A stretch of DNA of 64,000 nucleotides, from contig NZ_JASISV010000002.1 of assembly GCF_030063305.1 (NCBI RefSeq), forward strand, positions 1,008,764 through 1,072,763. The letters are read 5' to 3'. The notes under the pieces were generated by a model that saw nothing but the letters and a program-made list of their open reading frames with translations, ran no database searches and was not told the DNA's origin. Of the stretch, positions 33,750 through 43,782 are shown in pieces. The position numbers and the translations under genes are program-made. The stretch is from Salinibacterium sp. G-O1. Its GTDB lineage: Bacteria; Actinomycetota; Actinomycetes; Actinomycetales; Microbacteriaceae. Each line of letters starts with the position of its first letter. The first letter of the stretch is position 1.

Positions 33750-34378
33750 CGAATCCGGCGCCTGCTGTAGGCAATGCAGAGCGCCGCGATGCCCAGGATG
33801 AACACCGTCAATCCGAGGATGTATGCCACGACGCTGCCCCAGCCTGCGGTGGCCGGATCGATGAACGGGTACGGGTAGGTGGTGGGAGCGAAGCCCCCAC
33901 GCACGAGGGTGAAGGCCAGCCAGAGCACCGGATACACCACGGGCACCCCGAGCGCCGCCCACGGCAGCGCCGGTCTTCCCGGGGAGATCAACCAGTCGAG
34001 GGCGATGAAGATCGGCACCCAGACGTGCAGCACTTCGTTGGGCCATTGCAGCCCCTGAAAGCCCTCGTAGGGAACGTTGCGCAGCAGCAGGTTGTAGACG
34101 CCAGCGGTCACGATGGCGTACGCGACGGTCGACATCCTGATCGAGGTGTACAGCACCGTGTCGTAGCGGTACCGCAGCGCCATCGCTCCCCCGACCAACA
34201 ACACGACGATGTTGATGAGGCCAGACTGGATCGTGAAGTAGCTGAAGTATTCTGTCGGATCGAAGGCGTTGTTCAGCACCCGATCAGCGATCTGGATGCT
34301 GATCGTGACGAGTACGAAGAGCCCGACGGCGAGCCTGATGAGCCCGAGCGCCCTGCGGCCGGATTGAACTTTTTTCAC
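33746..34378 (-). CDS. Pr6Pr family membrane protein
   Basis: A 210-residue protein with about six hydrophobic segments and the family features FSYFTIQSGLINIVVLL near residue 43 and NEVLHVWVPIFIALDWLI near 112. FAR-17a/AIG1-like membrane proteins of this group have no agreed function in bacteria. The GTG at 34378 (VKKVQSG) is chosen because it begins just before the first membrane segment; upstream in-frame sequence overlaps the neighbouring gene. Confidence 0.75.
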   Translation of the reverse strand: MKKVQSGRRALGLIRLAVGLFVLVTISIQIADRVLNNAFDPTEYFSYFTIQSGLINIVVLLVGGAMALRYRYDTVLYTSIRMSTVAYAIVTAGVYNLLLRNVPYEGFQGLQWPNEVLHVWVPIFIALDWLISPGRPALPWAALGVPVVYPVLWLAFTLVRGGFAPTTYPYPFIDPATAGWGSVVAYILGLTVFILGIAALCIAYSRRRIR

Positions 34379-34428
34379 GGTAGTTATTCGGAGCCACCAC
34401 TGATCACGATGGCTCTCTTTTCTTCTGG

Positions 34429-34854
34429 TCAGGCGACCAGGTGAAATACTCTCTCGTCCCGGTTGGCGTTGGCGGTTCCGAGCGTCTCGAGCCTGCGCGC
34501 GACCTTCATGCACCGGGCGACGAATCGAGCCTGACGTGCGTTGAGGTGCCAGGAACTTCCCGCCTCAGAGAAGCTGATCCACACGACGGGGCGCGCACCG
34601 GCATCGACGACCAGCCTGTCGCTGCACGCGGGCGCCTTGAGCCAGGTGTTCCCGTCAAGGCGGGCGATGGCCTCGTCCACGTACACGCTGTAGCCGAACT
34701 CGTACGCCTGCTCCGCCGTCCAGCCGAGCACCGCCTCGATGGCGCTCGGTTCGAGGGTCGACATCAGCAGGCAGAAGGCGTCCGATAGGGCGAGGTGCTC
34801 GCGCCGATCGAGGTCGAGGATGATGTCGTCGGCGGTGATTTCGGTAATGTCCAT
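34429..34854 (-). CDS. Hypothetical protein
   Basis: A 141-residue protein that I do not recognise. It is mostly hydrophilic and acidic at the N-terminus (MDITEITADDIILDLDRRE), has no signal sequence or membrane segment, and includes the segment WISFSEAGSSWHLNARQARFVARCMKVARRL. It is divergent from the amidohydrolase gene at 34967, across a 112-base gap that is AT-richer than the neighbouring coding DNA. The coding style matches that of its neighbours, which supports a real gene. Confidence 0.6.
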   Translation of the reverse strand: MDITEITADDIILDLDRREHLALSDAFCLLMSTLEPSAIEAVLGWTAEQAYEFGYSVYVDEAIARLDGNTWLKAPACSDRLVVDAGARPVVWISFSEAGSSWHLNARQARFVARCMKVARRLETLGTANANRDERVFHLVA

Positions 34855-34966
34855 GTCGCGCTCCCGGATCAGGTGGAACTGTTGTTATCAAAAGAGACTG
34901 CATTTCGTGGCAGCTATGACGCGATGATCGAGACTTTTTTCAGGAAATACGCCAGACATATTTATT

Positions 34967-36346
34967 GTGCAGAATCTGAACATGCTGCTCGTTAAGAACG
35001 CCAGACTCATTCCGATCGCCACCGATGGACCTGATGTAGTCGACGAGGGGTGGATGATCGTCACCGACGACGGTCGAATCGACTCTGTGGGCTCCGGAAC
35101 ACCGCCTCGGGTCGAGGGGGCCGAGGTTCTGGATGTGGCCGGCGCCTTCGTAGCACCCGGCTTCGTGTCATCCCACAGTCACCTCTTCACGAGCGGACTA
35201 CGAGGGCTTGGCGTCGACGCGACCCTTTACGGCTGGTGCGACTCGATGCTGGGCTTCACCGCCAACACAAGCGCCGAGAACATCTATTGGTCGAGCCTTC
35301 ACGGCTCGCTCGACTTCCTTTCCAACGGCGTGACGAGCGCCTTCGACTTCACCGACCCGCGCTTGAGTTGGGTTCCGATGATCGACGGCGTGCGCAGCGG
35401 CAACGGTGTGCTGCGCGACATCGATTACGTGCTGCGCCAGGCTGACGCGAAGGCCGACAGCGGCATTCGCTATATCAACGCTGTGGGCATGGATGTCACT
35501 GTCGGCAGCGACGACGAGATCTTCGAGCGCCTCGCCGCCGCTGTCGCCCACGATGCCGGAGCTGACCCGTTGCGCATGCTCGGGTCGGCCGTCTTCGGCG
35601 CGGTGCAGTGGTCGCCGCGCCGCGACGCCGCTGAGCTCGAGGTCGAGGCGATGCGCCGGTTCGGCATCATCAACCAAGCCCACTTCCTTGAGACGCGCGA
35701 GGAGGTCGACCTGCAGCGCTCCAAGTTCGAGTGGTACGCGGAGGCGGACGCGCTCGGGCCGTCGCTGGTGTTCGGCCACTTCATCCAGACCACCCCCGAG
35801 ATCATCGACAGGGCCGCAGCCGCCGGCAGCGGTATGTCGTGGCAACCCGCCTCCAACGGACGCCTGGCCTCGGGAATCGCCGACCTGCCCAGGATGCGCG
35901 AGAGAGGCATGACGATCGGCGTCGGCCTCGACGACCAGGCCTGCACCGACGTCTCGGACCCGTGGCAGAACATGCGCATCGGCATTTTCCAGCAGCGCGC
36001 GGCGACCGGCGACCCCAACGCGATGTCTCCCGCCGACATGCTCAGGATGCACACCCTCGGCTCAGCGCAGGTGCTCGGCATCGCCGATCGCGTGGGCAGC
36101 CTCGAGCCGGGCAAGTTCGCCGACTTTGTCGTGGTCGACCCGCGCTCCCCCGATATGGGACCGCTGTGGCATCCGATCGACAACTATGTGCTCTCGTCGA
36201 GCCTGCGCAACCTCAAGCAGGTCTACGTGGGTGGTGTGCTTGTTAGCGAGAACGGCGTATCGACGAACCCGCTCGCGGCCGAGGCGAGCGCGAAGATTCA
36301 CGAGCAGCTGCCCGCCGTCGCGGCTCAGCACGGATGGCCCGCCTGA
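34967..36346 (+). CDS. Atz/Trz-type amidohydrolase
   Basis: A 459-residue metal-dependent hydrolase of the ATZ/TRZ group, which includes S-adenosylhomocysteine, guanine and triazine (de)aminases. Metal-site elements are SSHSHLF near residue 68, NQAHFLE near 228, FGHFIQTT near 255 and GVGLDDQACTD near 309, where most relatives have a GTDG-like motif. The C-terminal LEPGKFADFVVVD is typical. The GTG at 34967 follows TATTTATT with no ribosome site and could be leaderless; an ATG at 34982 is the alternative. The natural substrate is unknown. Confidence 0.82.
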   Translation: MQNLNMLLVKNARLIPIATDGPDVVDEGWMIVTDDGRIDSVGSGTPPRVEGAEVLDVAGAFVAPGFVSSHSHLFTSGLRGLGVDATLYGWCDSMLGFTANTSAENIYWSSLHGSLDFLSNGVTSAFDFTDPRLSWVPMIDGVRSGNGVLRDIDYVLRQADAKADSGIRYINAVGMDVTVGSDDEIFERLAAAVAHDAGADPLRMLGSAVFGAVQWSPRRDAAELEVEAMRRFGIINQAHFLETREEVDLQRSKFEWYAEADALGPSLVFGHFIQTTPEIIDRAAAAGSGMSWQPASNGRLASGIADLPRMRERGMTIGVGLDDQACTDVSDPWQNMRIGIFQQRAATGDPNAMSPADMLRMHTLGSAQVLGIADRVGSLEPGKFADFVVVDPRSPDMGPLWHPIDNYVLSSSLRNLKQVYVGGVLVSENGVSTNPLAAEASAKIHEQLPAVAAQHGWPA

Positions 36347-36361
36347 CGGTTCCCGTTTTCA

Positions 36362-36388
36362 CAACGTATGGCGCGGCGCCATACGTTG
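36362..36388. promoter_or_regulatory. 27-bp perfect palindrome
   Basis: CAACGTATGGCGC at 36362-36374 is followed by one G and its exact inverse at 36376-36388. It starts 15 bases after the amidohydrolase stop and precedes repeat copy 2. It has no loop or T-run, so it is a poor terminator; it looks like a strong DNA-binding site, for example for a TetR or GntR protein. No gene starts within 600 bases on either side. Confidence 0.65.
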
Positions 36389-36407
36389 CCGTCAGCCACC
36401 CCATCCC

Positions 36408-36495
36408 CTTCCGAAATGACGGAGATTCGGCCCGGAATGGCCAGAAAACCCATCAAAAGCGCCCGTTTCGGTCGCGATCTCCGTCATTTCGGAAG
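36408..36495. repeat. 88-bp element with 19-bp perfect terminal inverted repeat, copy 2
   Basis: The left end at 36408-36426 opens with CTTCCGAAATGACGGA and continues GAT; the right end at 36477-36495 is its exact inverse, giving 19-bp arms. The interior shares only the bases GCGATC next to the right arm with copy 3. Like the other copies it lies between convergent genes, here the amidohydrolase and ilvC. Confidence 0.85.
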
Positions 36496-36532
36496 CAGCG
36501 CGGCAGGCGGAGCGCGCCCGCCGGCAACGCAA

Positions 36533-36564
36533 GAACGGCCCCGATCCGAAGATCGGGGCCGTTC
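36533..36564 (-). terminator. Probable ilvC terminator hairpin
   Basis: GAACGGCCCCGATC at 36533-36546 and its exact inverse at 36551-36564 form a 14-bp GC-rich stem. The loop reads UUCG in the transcript of the reverse strand. It lies 14 bases after the ilvC stop. Only a weak T-rich run follows (TTCTTGC), so it may also stop transcription from the other side. Confidence 0.8.
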
Positions 36565-36578
36565 TCAACTACGGGAGA

Positions 36579-37640
<1,062 letters not shown>

Positions 37641-38147
37641 TTAGTTTTTGAAGACGCGTTCGGTGATGCTCTTGCCGCCACGGCCGATCGCGAGGAGCCC
37701 GCTCTGCGCGATCTCCTTGATGCCGTAGGGCTCGAGCACACGCAGGAACGCCTGGATCTTGCCGGAGTCGCCGGTCGTCTCGATCACGAGAGCGTCTGTG
37801 GCGACATCCACCACTCGCGCCCTGAACAGGTTCACGGCTTCGAGCACCTGCGACCTGGTCGTGTTGTCGACGCGCACCTTGATGAGCAGGTGCTCCCTGG
37901 TGACGGATGTCTCGGGGTCGAGTTCGACGATCTTGATCACGTTGATCAGCTTGTTGAGCTGCTTGGTGACCTGCTCGAGCGGAAGCTCCTCGACATCCAC
38001 CACAACGGTGATGCGCGACAACCCCTCGATCTCGCTCTTGCCCACCGCGAGAGACTCGATGTTGAAACCGCGGCGTGCGAACAGTCCGGCGACACGGGTC
38101 AACAGGCCCGGCTTGTCTTCGACGAGCAGTGACAGTACGTGACTCAT
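37641..38147 (-). CDS. ilvN: Acetolactate synthase small subunit
   Basis: A 168-residue regulatory subunit with an N-terminal ACT domain (HVLSLLVEDKPGLLTRVAGLF, residues 3-23) that senses valine and a C-terminal domain ending in IGRGGKSITERV. GAGGAG lies seven bases before the ATG at 38147, and the gene starts four bases after the ilvB stop, so the subunits are coexpressed. Confidence 0.96.
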   Translation of the reverse strand: MSHVLSLLVEDKPGLLTRVAGLFARRGFNIESLAVGKSEIEGLSRITVVVDVEELPLEQVTKQLNKLINVIKIVELDPETSVTREHLLIKVRVDNTTRSQVLEAVNLFRARVVDVATDALVIETTGDSGKIQAFLRVLEPYGIKEIAQSGLLAIGRGGKSITERVFKN

Positions 38148-38151
38148 ATCT

Positions 38152-39951
38152 CTACTCCTCTTCCCACTCGGGGGCGTGATCCCTGGCATATTGGACGCTC
38201 GAGTTGCTGAGGCCCTGCGGCACCATCGGCCACACCATCGCGTCGCGGCTCACGATGAAGTCGATCACCACGGGCCGGTCGTTGGTCTCGATGGCGAGCT
38301 TGATCGCGGCATCCACCTCTTCGGGCTTCGTGACACGAATTGCGAGGCATCCGTATGCCTCAGCCAGCTTCACGAAGTCGGGGACCATCGCGGTGCCGTG
38401 GCCCGTGTTCAGGTCGGTGAACGAGTGGCGACCCTCATAGAACAGGGTCTGCCACTGGCGCACCATGCCGAGGCTCGAGTTGTTGATGATCGCAACCTTG
38501 ATCGGGATGTTGTTGATCGTGCAGGTCGCGAGCTCCTGGTTTGTCATCTGGAAGCAGCCGTCGCCGTCGATCGCCCAGACCACGCGGTCGGGGTTGGCAA
38601 CCTTCGCACCCATGGCGGCGGGCACGCCGTAACCCATGGTGCCGGCGCCGCCGGAGTTCAGCCACGCGTTGGGGCGCTCGTACTTGATGAACTGCGCTGC
38701 CCACATCTGGTGCTGGCCGACGCCGGAGGCGTACACGGCCTCAGGGCCAGACAGCTCACCAATGCGCTGGATGATCTGCTGCGGTGAGAGCAGCCCGTCG
38801 TCGGGCATGGTGTAGCCGAGCGGGTACTGCTTCTTCAGCGTGTTGAGGCGGACCCACCAGTCCGCGTAGTCGGGTGTCGTCGAGGCGGATGCGTCGGCGA
38901 ACGCCATGCTCAGGTCGACGATCACGTCTTTCGCGTCGCCCACGATGGGCACATCCGCCGCGCGGATCTTGCCGATCTCGGCCGGGTCGATGTCGACGTG
39001 GACGATCTTGGCAAGCGGAGCAAACTCGCTGGGCTTGCCGGTCACACGGTCGTCGAACCGGGCGCCGAGCGAGATGATGAGGTCGGCTTCCTGCAGCGCG
39101 AGCACGGCAGGAACAGCTCCGTGCATCCCGGGCATGCCGAGGTTCAGGTCGTTCGAGTCCGGGAACGCACCGCGCGCCATGAGCGTCGTGACGACCGGGG
39201 CGCCCACTCGCGTGGCGAGTTCAAAGAGTTCTTCTGATGCGTTGGCGCGCACAACACCACCGCCGACATAGAAGACGGGACGCTCTGCATCGACCAGCAG
39301 CTGGGCCGCGGCCTGCACCTGCTTGCCGTGGGCTTTCACCACCGGGCGGTAACCGGGCAGCTCGATCTTGGGTGGCCAGATGAACGGTGCGCTGTTCTGC
39401 TGGCAGTCTTTCGTGACGTCGACGAGCACCGGGCCGGGCCGGCCGGTCGTCGCGATGTGGTACGCCGCCGCGAGGGTTGCCGGCACGTCTTCGGGCTTCG
39501 TCACGAGGAACGAGTGCTTGGTGATCGGCATCGTGATGCCGACGATGTCGACCTCCTGGAACGCGTCGGTTCCCATCGAGGTCGAGAACACCTGGCCGGT
39601 GATGGCGATCATGGGAACCGAATCCATGTACGCGTCGGCGATGGCGGTGACCAGGTTGGTGGCTCCCGGGCCCGAGGTCGCGATCGCGACGCCGACCTTG
39701 CCGGATGACGAGGCATACCCTTCAGCAGCGTGACCGGCACCCTGCTCGTGTCGCACAAGAATGTGACGAACGGCCGTGGAGGCCATCAGCTCGTCGTAGA
39801 ACGGCATGATCGCGCCGCCGGGGAGGCCGAACACATCCTTGATCCCGAGATGCTCGAGCGTGCGCAGGATTGCGCCTGAGCCCGTCAGTATCTCGCGGTT
39901 CGTATGGTCTGTGGTCGAACTCTTCGGCCGCGGCATTGAATCCGTGGGCAT
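38152..39951 (-). CDS. ilvB: Acetolactate synthase large subunit
   Basis: A 599-residue ThDP enzyme that joins two pyruvates, or pyruvate and 2-oxobutyrate. The catalytic glutamate is in [15 protein letters not shown] near residue 66, and the ThDP motif runs from [14 protein letters not shown] to NNSSLGMV near 460-490. Its length and motifs are normal. It is 40 bases after ilvD and four bases before ilvN in the same operon. Confidence 0.97.
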   Translation of the reverse strand: MPTDSMPRPKSSTTDHTNREILTGSGAILRTLEHLGIKDVFGLPGGAIMPFYDELMASTAVRHILVRHEQGAGHAAEGYASSSGKVGVAIATSGPGATNLVTAIADAYMDSVPMIAITGQVFSTSMGTDAFQEVDIVGITMPITKHSFLVTKPEDVPATLAAAYHIATTGRPGPVLVDVTKDCQQNSAPFIWPPKIELPGYRPVVKAHGKQVQAAAQLLVDAERPVFYVGGGVVRANASEELFELATRVGAPVVTTLMARGAFPDSNDLNLGMPGMHGAVPAVLALQEADLIISLGARFDDRVTGKPSEFAPLAKIVHVDIDPAEIGKIRAADVPIVGDAKDVIVDLSMAFADASASTTPDYADWWVRLNTLKKQYPLGYTMPDDGLLSPQQIIQRIGELSGPEAVYASGVGQHQMWAAQFIKYERPNAWLNSGGAGTMGYGVPAAMGAKVANPDRVVWAIDGDGCFQMTNQELATCTINNIPIKVAIINNSSLGMVRQWQTLFYEGRHSFTDLNTGHGTAMVPDFVKLAEAYGCLAIRVTKPEEVDAAIKLAIETNDRPVVIDFIVSRDAMVWPMVPQGLSNSSVQYARDHAPEWEEE

Positions 39952-39991
39952 GGTGAATTCCTTTGAATAAGACGGTGCGCGATCGCGGGCG

Positions 39992-41689
39992 TTACCCGGT
40001 CACCGCACCCTCGGCTGCAGAGTGCACTAGACGCGAGTACTTCGCGAGAACGCCACGAGTGTAGCGGGGAGGAAGGGGAGCCCAGCCGTTTCGGCGGGCT
40101 TCCAGCTCAGCGGGTTCGACAAGTAGGTCGAGCGAGCGAGCTGCGATATCGACCCTTATTAGATCACCATCGCGCACGAAGGCAATGGGACCTGCGTCCA
40201 CTGCTTCGGGAGCTATGTGGCCGATACACAGTCCGGTTGTGCCGCCTGAGAACCTGCCGTCGGTCAAGAGTAGTACATCCTTGCCCAGCCCCGCGCCCTT
40301 GATGGCCGCCGTGATGGCCAGCATTTCGCGCATACCCGGGCCACCCTTCGGCCCTTCGTAGCGGATCACGACGACACTGCCGGCCTCGATGCTGCCCTCG
40401 GTGAGTGCATCCAGGGCCGCGCGCTCGCGCTCGAAGACCCTCGCTGGGCCCTCAAAGATGTCTGCGTCGAAGCCTGCGGTCTTCACGACAGCACCCTCCG
40501 GTGCCATCGATCCGCTCAGGATGGTGAGCCCGCCGGTGGCATGGATGGGGTTGTCGAGGGTGCGAAGAACCTCGCCGTCGAGCGGCGCGGGGTTCAGATC
40601 TGCGAGGTTCTCGGCCATGGTCTTGCCCGTGACGGTCATGGCGTCACCGTGCATGAGTCCGGCATCCAGAAGCGCCTTCATCAGCACGGGAAGCCCGCCC
40701 TGGCGGTCCACGTCGTTCATGACGTACTTGCCGAACGGCTTGAGGTCTCCCACGTGGGGAATCTTTGCGCCGATGCGGTTGAAGTCTTCGAGGGTCAACG
40801 GAACCTCGGCCTCATAGGCGATGGCGAGCAGGTGGAGCACGACGTTGGTCGAGCCGCCGAGCGCCATGGCGATGGCGATCGCGTTCTCGAACGCCTTGAT
40901 GGTCAGGATGTCGCGGCTCGTGTGCCCGCGCTCGAGCATCCCGACCACGGCCTCGCCGGAGCGGTGCGCGTAGTAGTCGCGACGTCTATCGGCTGCGGCC
41001 GGGCTCGCGGAGCCTGGCAGCGACATCCCGAGCGCTTCCGCTACCGACGCCATGGTATTCGCCGTGTACATGCCGCCACAGGCACCCTCGCCTGGGGCGA
41101 AGGCACACTCGATGCGCTTGGCATCCTCGAGGCTCATCTTGCCGGCCTTGACTGCGCCGACGGCCTCGAAGCTGTCGATGATGGTGATGTCTTTCTCTGT
41201 GCCGTCGGAGAGCTTCACCCAGCCTGGGGCGATCGAACCGGCGTACAGGAACACGGAGGCGAGGTCGAGACGCGCGGCGGCCATCAGCATGCCGGGGATC
41301 GACTTGTCGCAACCGGCGAGCAGCACAGAGCCGTCGAGGCGCTCTGCCTGCATGACAACCTCAACGGAGTCTGCGATGACCTCGCGGGAGACGAGGGAGA
41401 AGTGCATTCCCTCGTGGCCCATCGAAATTCCGTCGCTGACGGAGACGGTGCCGAACTGCAGCGGATACCCGCCACCGGCGTGCACCCCCTCTTTCGCGCC
41501 CTGCGCGAGTCGATCGAGACTCAGGTTGCAGGGGGTGATTTCGTTCCAGGAGCTCGCGATGCCGATCTGGGGCTTGTCCCAGTCAGCATCGCCCATCCCG
41601 ACGGCACGGAGCATTCCGCGTGAGGTGGTGGCTTCGATTCCATCGGTGACCGTGCGTGAGCGCGGCTTGATATCAGGCGTTTCCGGCAT
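39992..41689 (-). CDS. ilvD: Dihydroxy-acid dehydratase
   Basis: A 565-residue Fe-S dehydratase of branched-chain amino-acid synthesis. Cluster cysteines are visible in [10 protein letters not shown] near residue 53, [11 protein letters not shown] near 125 and [11 protein letters not shown] near 197. The ATG at 41689 (MPETPD) starts the conserved N-terminus. It leads the ilv genes and follows the sugar permease gene by 90 bases on the same strand; a promoter for ilv may lie there, but I cannot place one. Confidence 0.95.
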   Translation of the reverse strand: MPETPDIKPRSRTVTDGIEATTSRGMLRAVGMGDADWDKPQIGIASSWNEITPCNLSLDRLAQGAKEGVHAGGGYPLQFGTVSVSDGISMGHEGMHFSLVSREVIADSVEVVMQAERLDGSVLLAGCDKSIPGMLMAAARLDLASVFLYAGSIAPGWVKLSDGTEKDITIIDSFEAVGAVKAGKMSLEDAKRIECAFAPGEGACGGMYTANTMASVAEALGMSLPGSASPAAADRRRDYYAHRSGEAVVGMLERGHTSRDILTIKAFENAIAIAMALGGSTNVVLHLLAIAYEAEVPLTLEDFNRIGAKIPHVGDLKPFGKYVMNDVDRQGGLPVLMKALLDAGLMHGDAMTVTGKTMAENLADLNPAPLDGEVLRTLDNPIHATGGLTILSGSMAPEGAVVKTAGFDADIFEGPARVFERERAALDALTEGSIEAGSVVVIRYEGPKGGPGMREMLAITAAIKGAGLGKDVLLLTDGRFSGGTTGLCIGHIAPEAVDAGPIAFVRDGDLIRVDIAARSLDLLVEPAELEARRNGWAPLPPRYTRGVLAKYSRLVHSAAEGAVTG

Positions 41690-41783
41690 GGTACGAGGGT
41701 ACCGCCCCCGGAAGGGCTGTGCGCTCGGTCGGGCTCGACGCACGAGATCCCTTGAGCGTCCCCTGAGCAGTCATCTCGTTCAT
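41673..41783 (-). CDS. Possible 36-residue leader or coupling ORF before ilvD
   Basis: An ATG overlapping the permease stop by four bases (ATGA) begins a 36-residue frame that ends 16 bases inside ilvD. GGGAGG lies just before the start, at a short spacing. The product (opening [13 protein letters not shown]) has no recognised family and no run of Val, Leu or Ile codons, so it is not a classical attenuation peptide. It may be chance. Confidence 0.2.
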   Translation of the reverse strand: MNEMTAQGTLKGSRASSPTERTALPGAVPSYHAGNA

Positions 41784-43006
41784 AACCTCCCGGTTACCCT
41801 TCCGCGCCGTGACAGTGCGTCCACCGCGACGGCCGTCAGGAGAACCAGTCCGGTGATCACAAACTTCTGACCCGACCCCAGCCCCAGCAGCCCCAGTCCG
41901 TTGTCGATGGACGCGATGACCAGCGCCCCGAGGAGGGCGGACCGCGCACTGCCCCTGCCACCGAAGAGGGAGGTTCCGCCGATCACGGCCGCCGCGATGG
42001 AGTAGAGCAACAGTGAGCCCCCGCCGACGTTGCTGTCGACTGAGCGCAGGCGTGACGCCAGAATGACGCCTCCGATCGCGGCCATCGATGACGCGATCAT
42101 GAAGCAGGCGATACGAACCCGGTCGGTGTTGATGCCAGCCCTTCGAGCTGCCTCGATGCTTCCTCCGACGGCGTACACCGAGAGCCCGAATTTGGTGCGG
42201 TTCAGCACGAAGGTCCACAGCAGAAAGAGCACCCCGACAAGCACAAATACATACGGGATACCGCGGCTGAGGTTGGCGATCAGCACAATCCCGCTGCCGA
42301 ACAGCACGAGGGCCCCTACGCGCAGCGCAACGATCGACAGCGGATCGGCCGAGAGTCCGTTGCGTCGCCGGGTCGAGCGATGAATCAGCTGCACTGCCGC
42401 GTATCCGACCACAGCGAGAGCCATAAGCCCCCACGCGATCGCCGGCAGCAGGAACTGGCTGGTCAGGCTGATGACGAGCTTGTCCTGGATGATGATCGAG
42501 CCACGGCTTCCGATCAGCAGCAGCACGACGCCGTTCCAGGCGAGGAATCCGGCGAGCGTGACGACGAACGACGGGATCTTGAGCTTGGAGATCAGGATGC
42601 CGTGGACCGCGCCGATCGCCGCGCCGGCGACCACCGCCGCAAGCAGGGCGATCGGGGTCGGCACCTGCCCATCCCCCGGCGTCAGGAACAGCGCCACGAG
42701 AACTCCACAGACGCCGGACACGTAGCCGACGGACAGGTCGATCTCGCCGATCAGCAGTACGAACACGATCCCCATGGCCAGCGTCGCCATGGCGGCACCC
42801 TGCACCATCAGGTTGACGAAATTGCCGGCGGTGAGAAAGTTGCTGTTGAGCGACTGGAACACGATGGCGATGACCACCAGTCCGATCACGATCGGTAGTG
42901 CGCCGAGGTTGCCGTTTCGCAGGCCGAGGACCCAGTCCCGCACGTACCCGCGCAGGGTCGCCGGTTCTGCTGCTGGAATACGGGTGAGGTCCGGTGCGAC
43001 ACTCAT
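41780..43006 (-). CDS. Sugar ABC importer permease (XylH-like)
   Basis: A 408-residue membrane protein of the ribose/xylose permease family with ten or more hydrophobic segments. The AMGIVFVLLIGEIDLSVG segment near residue 77 and GGRGSARSALLGALVIASI near 347 are characteristic. It pairs with the ATPase gene that overlaps its start by four bases. The long form is closer to XylH than to RbsC. The imported sugar is not known. Confidence 0.88.
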   Translation of the reverse strand: MSVAPDLTRIPAAEPATLRGYVRDWVLGLRNGNLGALPIVIGLVVIAIVFQSLNSNFLTAGNFVNLMVQGAAMATLAMGIVFVLLIGEIDLSVGYVSGVCGVLVALFLTPGDGQVPTPIALLAAVVAGAAIGAVHGILISKLKIPSFVVTLAGFLAWNGVVLLLIGSRGSIIIQDKLVISLTSQFLLPAIAWGLMALAVVGYAAVQLIHRSTRRRNGLSADPLSIVALRVGALVLFGSGIVLIANLSRGIPYVFVLVGVLFLLWTFVLNRTKFGLSVYAVGGSIEAARRAGINTDRVRIACFMIASSMAAIGGVILASRLRSVDSNVGGGSLLLYSIAAAVIGGTSLFGGRGSARSALLGALVIASIDNGLGLLGLGSGQKFVITGLVLLTAVAVDALSRRGRVTGRL

Positions 43007-43782
43007 GCTGAAGTCTCCTCTGCCTGTCCTGGAACGTGCGAGAGACGTCCCGCGGTGATCGCCTCGACCACCTCGGTTTGGTTCGTCGTGCGCCGGTCGA
43101 ACTCGGCGACGTTCTGGCCGAGACGCAGCACAACGATGCGGTCGGCGACCTCGAAAACGTCGTGGAGGTTGTGCGAGATCAGGAGCACGCCGAGGCCCTG
43201 CTCGCCGAGGCGGTGCACCAGTTCGAGCACCTCCCTGGTCTGGGCGACACCGAGTGCAGCCGTGGGCTCATCGAGGATGAGCAGCTTCGCGCTCCACATC
43301 ACCGCTTTCGCCACCGCCACCGACTGGCGTTGGCCGCCCGACAGTCCCTCGACGCTTTGGCCGACCGATCTGATCGTCGTTACCCGTAGCTGCTCGAGCA
43401 CTTCCAGCGCCCGTCGCTCCATGGCGATGCGGTCCAACTGGAACGTCCGCGTGAGTTTCTCGCGGCCGAGAAACATGTTCTCGACGACATCGAGGTTGTC
43501 GGCCAGGGCGAGGTCCTGATACACGACCTCAATGCCGAGCCGTGCGGCCTCCTTGGGCGACCGCACGGTCACCGGCTCACCCTGCCACCGGATCTCGCCC
43601 TTGCTGATGGCGTGGATGCCCGCAATCGCCTTGATGAGGGTCGACTTGCCGGCGCCATTGTCTCCGACAAGGGCGACGATCTCTCCCGGATTCACGACGA
43701 GATCAACATTCGAGAGCGCCTGCACAGCCCCGAAATTCTTCGAGACGCCGGTCAGTTGAATAAGTGGCGCGGTCCCGCTCAT
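43003..43782 (-). CDS. Sugar ABC importer ATPase, single-domain
   Basis: A 259-residue ATPase with Walker A GDNGAGKST near residue 39, VVYQDLALADNLDV near 85, LSGGQRQSVAVAKAV near 147 and LLILDEPTAALG. Many sugar ATPases of this family (RbsA, XylG) have two such domains; this has one, as in the FrcA-type group. The ATG overlaps the stop of the NagB-like gene (ATGA). Confidence 0.88.
   Translation of the reverse strand: MSGTAPLIQLTGVSKNFGAVQALSNVDLVVNPGEIVALVGDNGAGKSTLIKAIAGIHAISKGEIRWQGEPVTVRSPKEAARLGIEVVYQDLALADNLDVVENMFLGREKLTRTFQLDRIAMERRALEVLEQLRVTTIRSVGQSVEGLSGGQRQSVAVAKAVMWSAKLLILDEPTAALGVAQTREVLELVHRLGEQGLGVLLISHNLHDVFEVADRIVVLRLGQNVAEFDRRTTNQTEVVEAITAGRLSHVPGQAEETSA

Noticed and set aside
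40541..41623. Long forward frame (360 codons) opposite ilvD
   Set aside because: ilvD is full length with its Fe-S cysteines; the forward frame is a GC-rich shadow.
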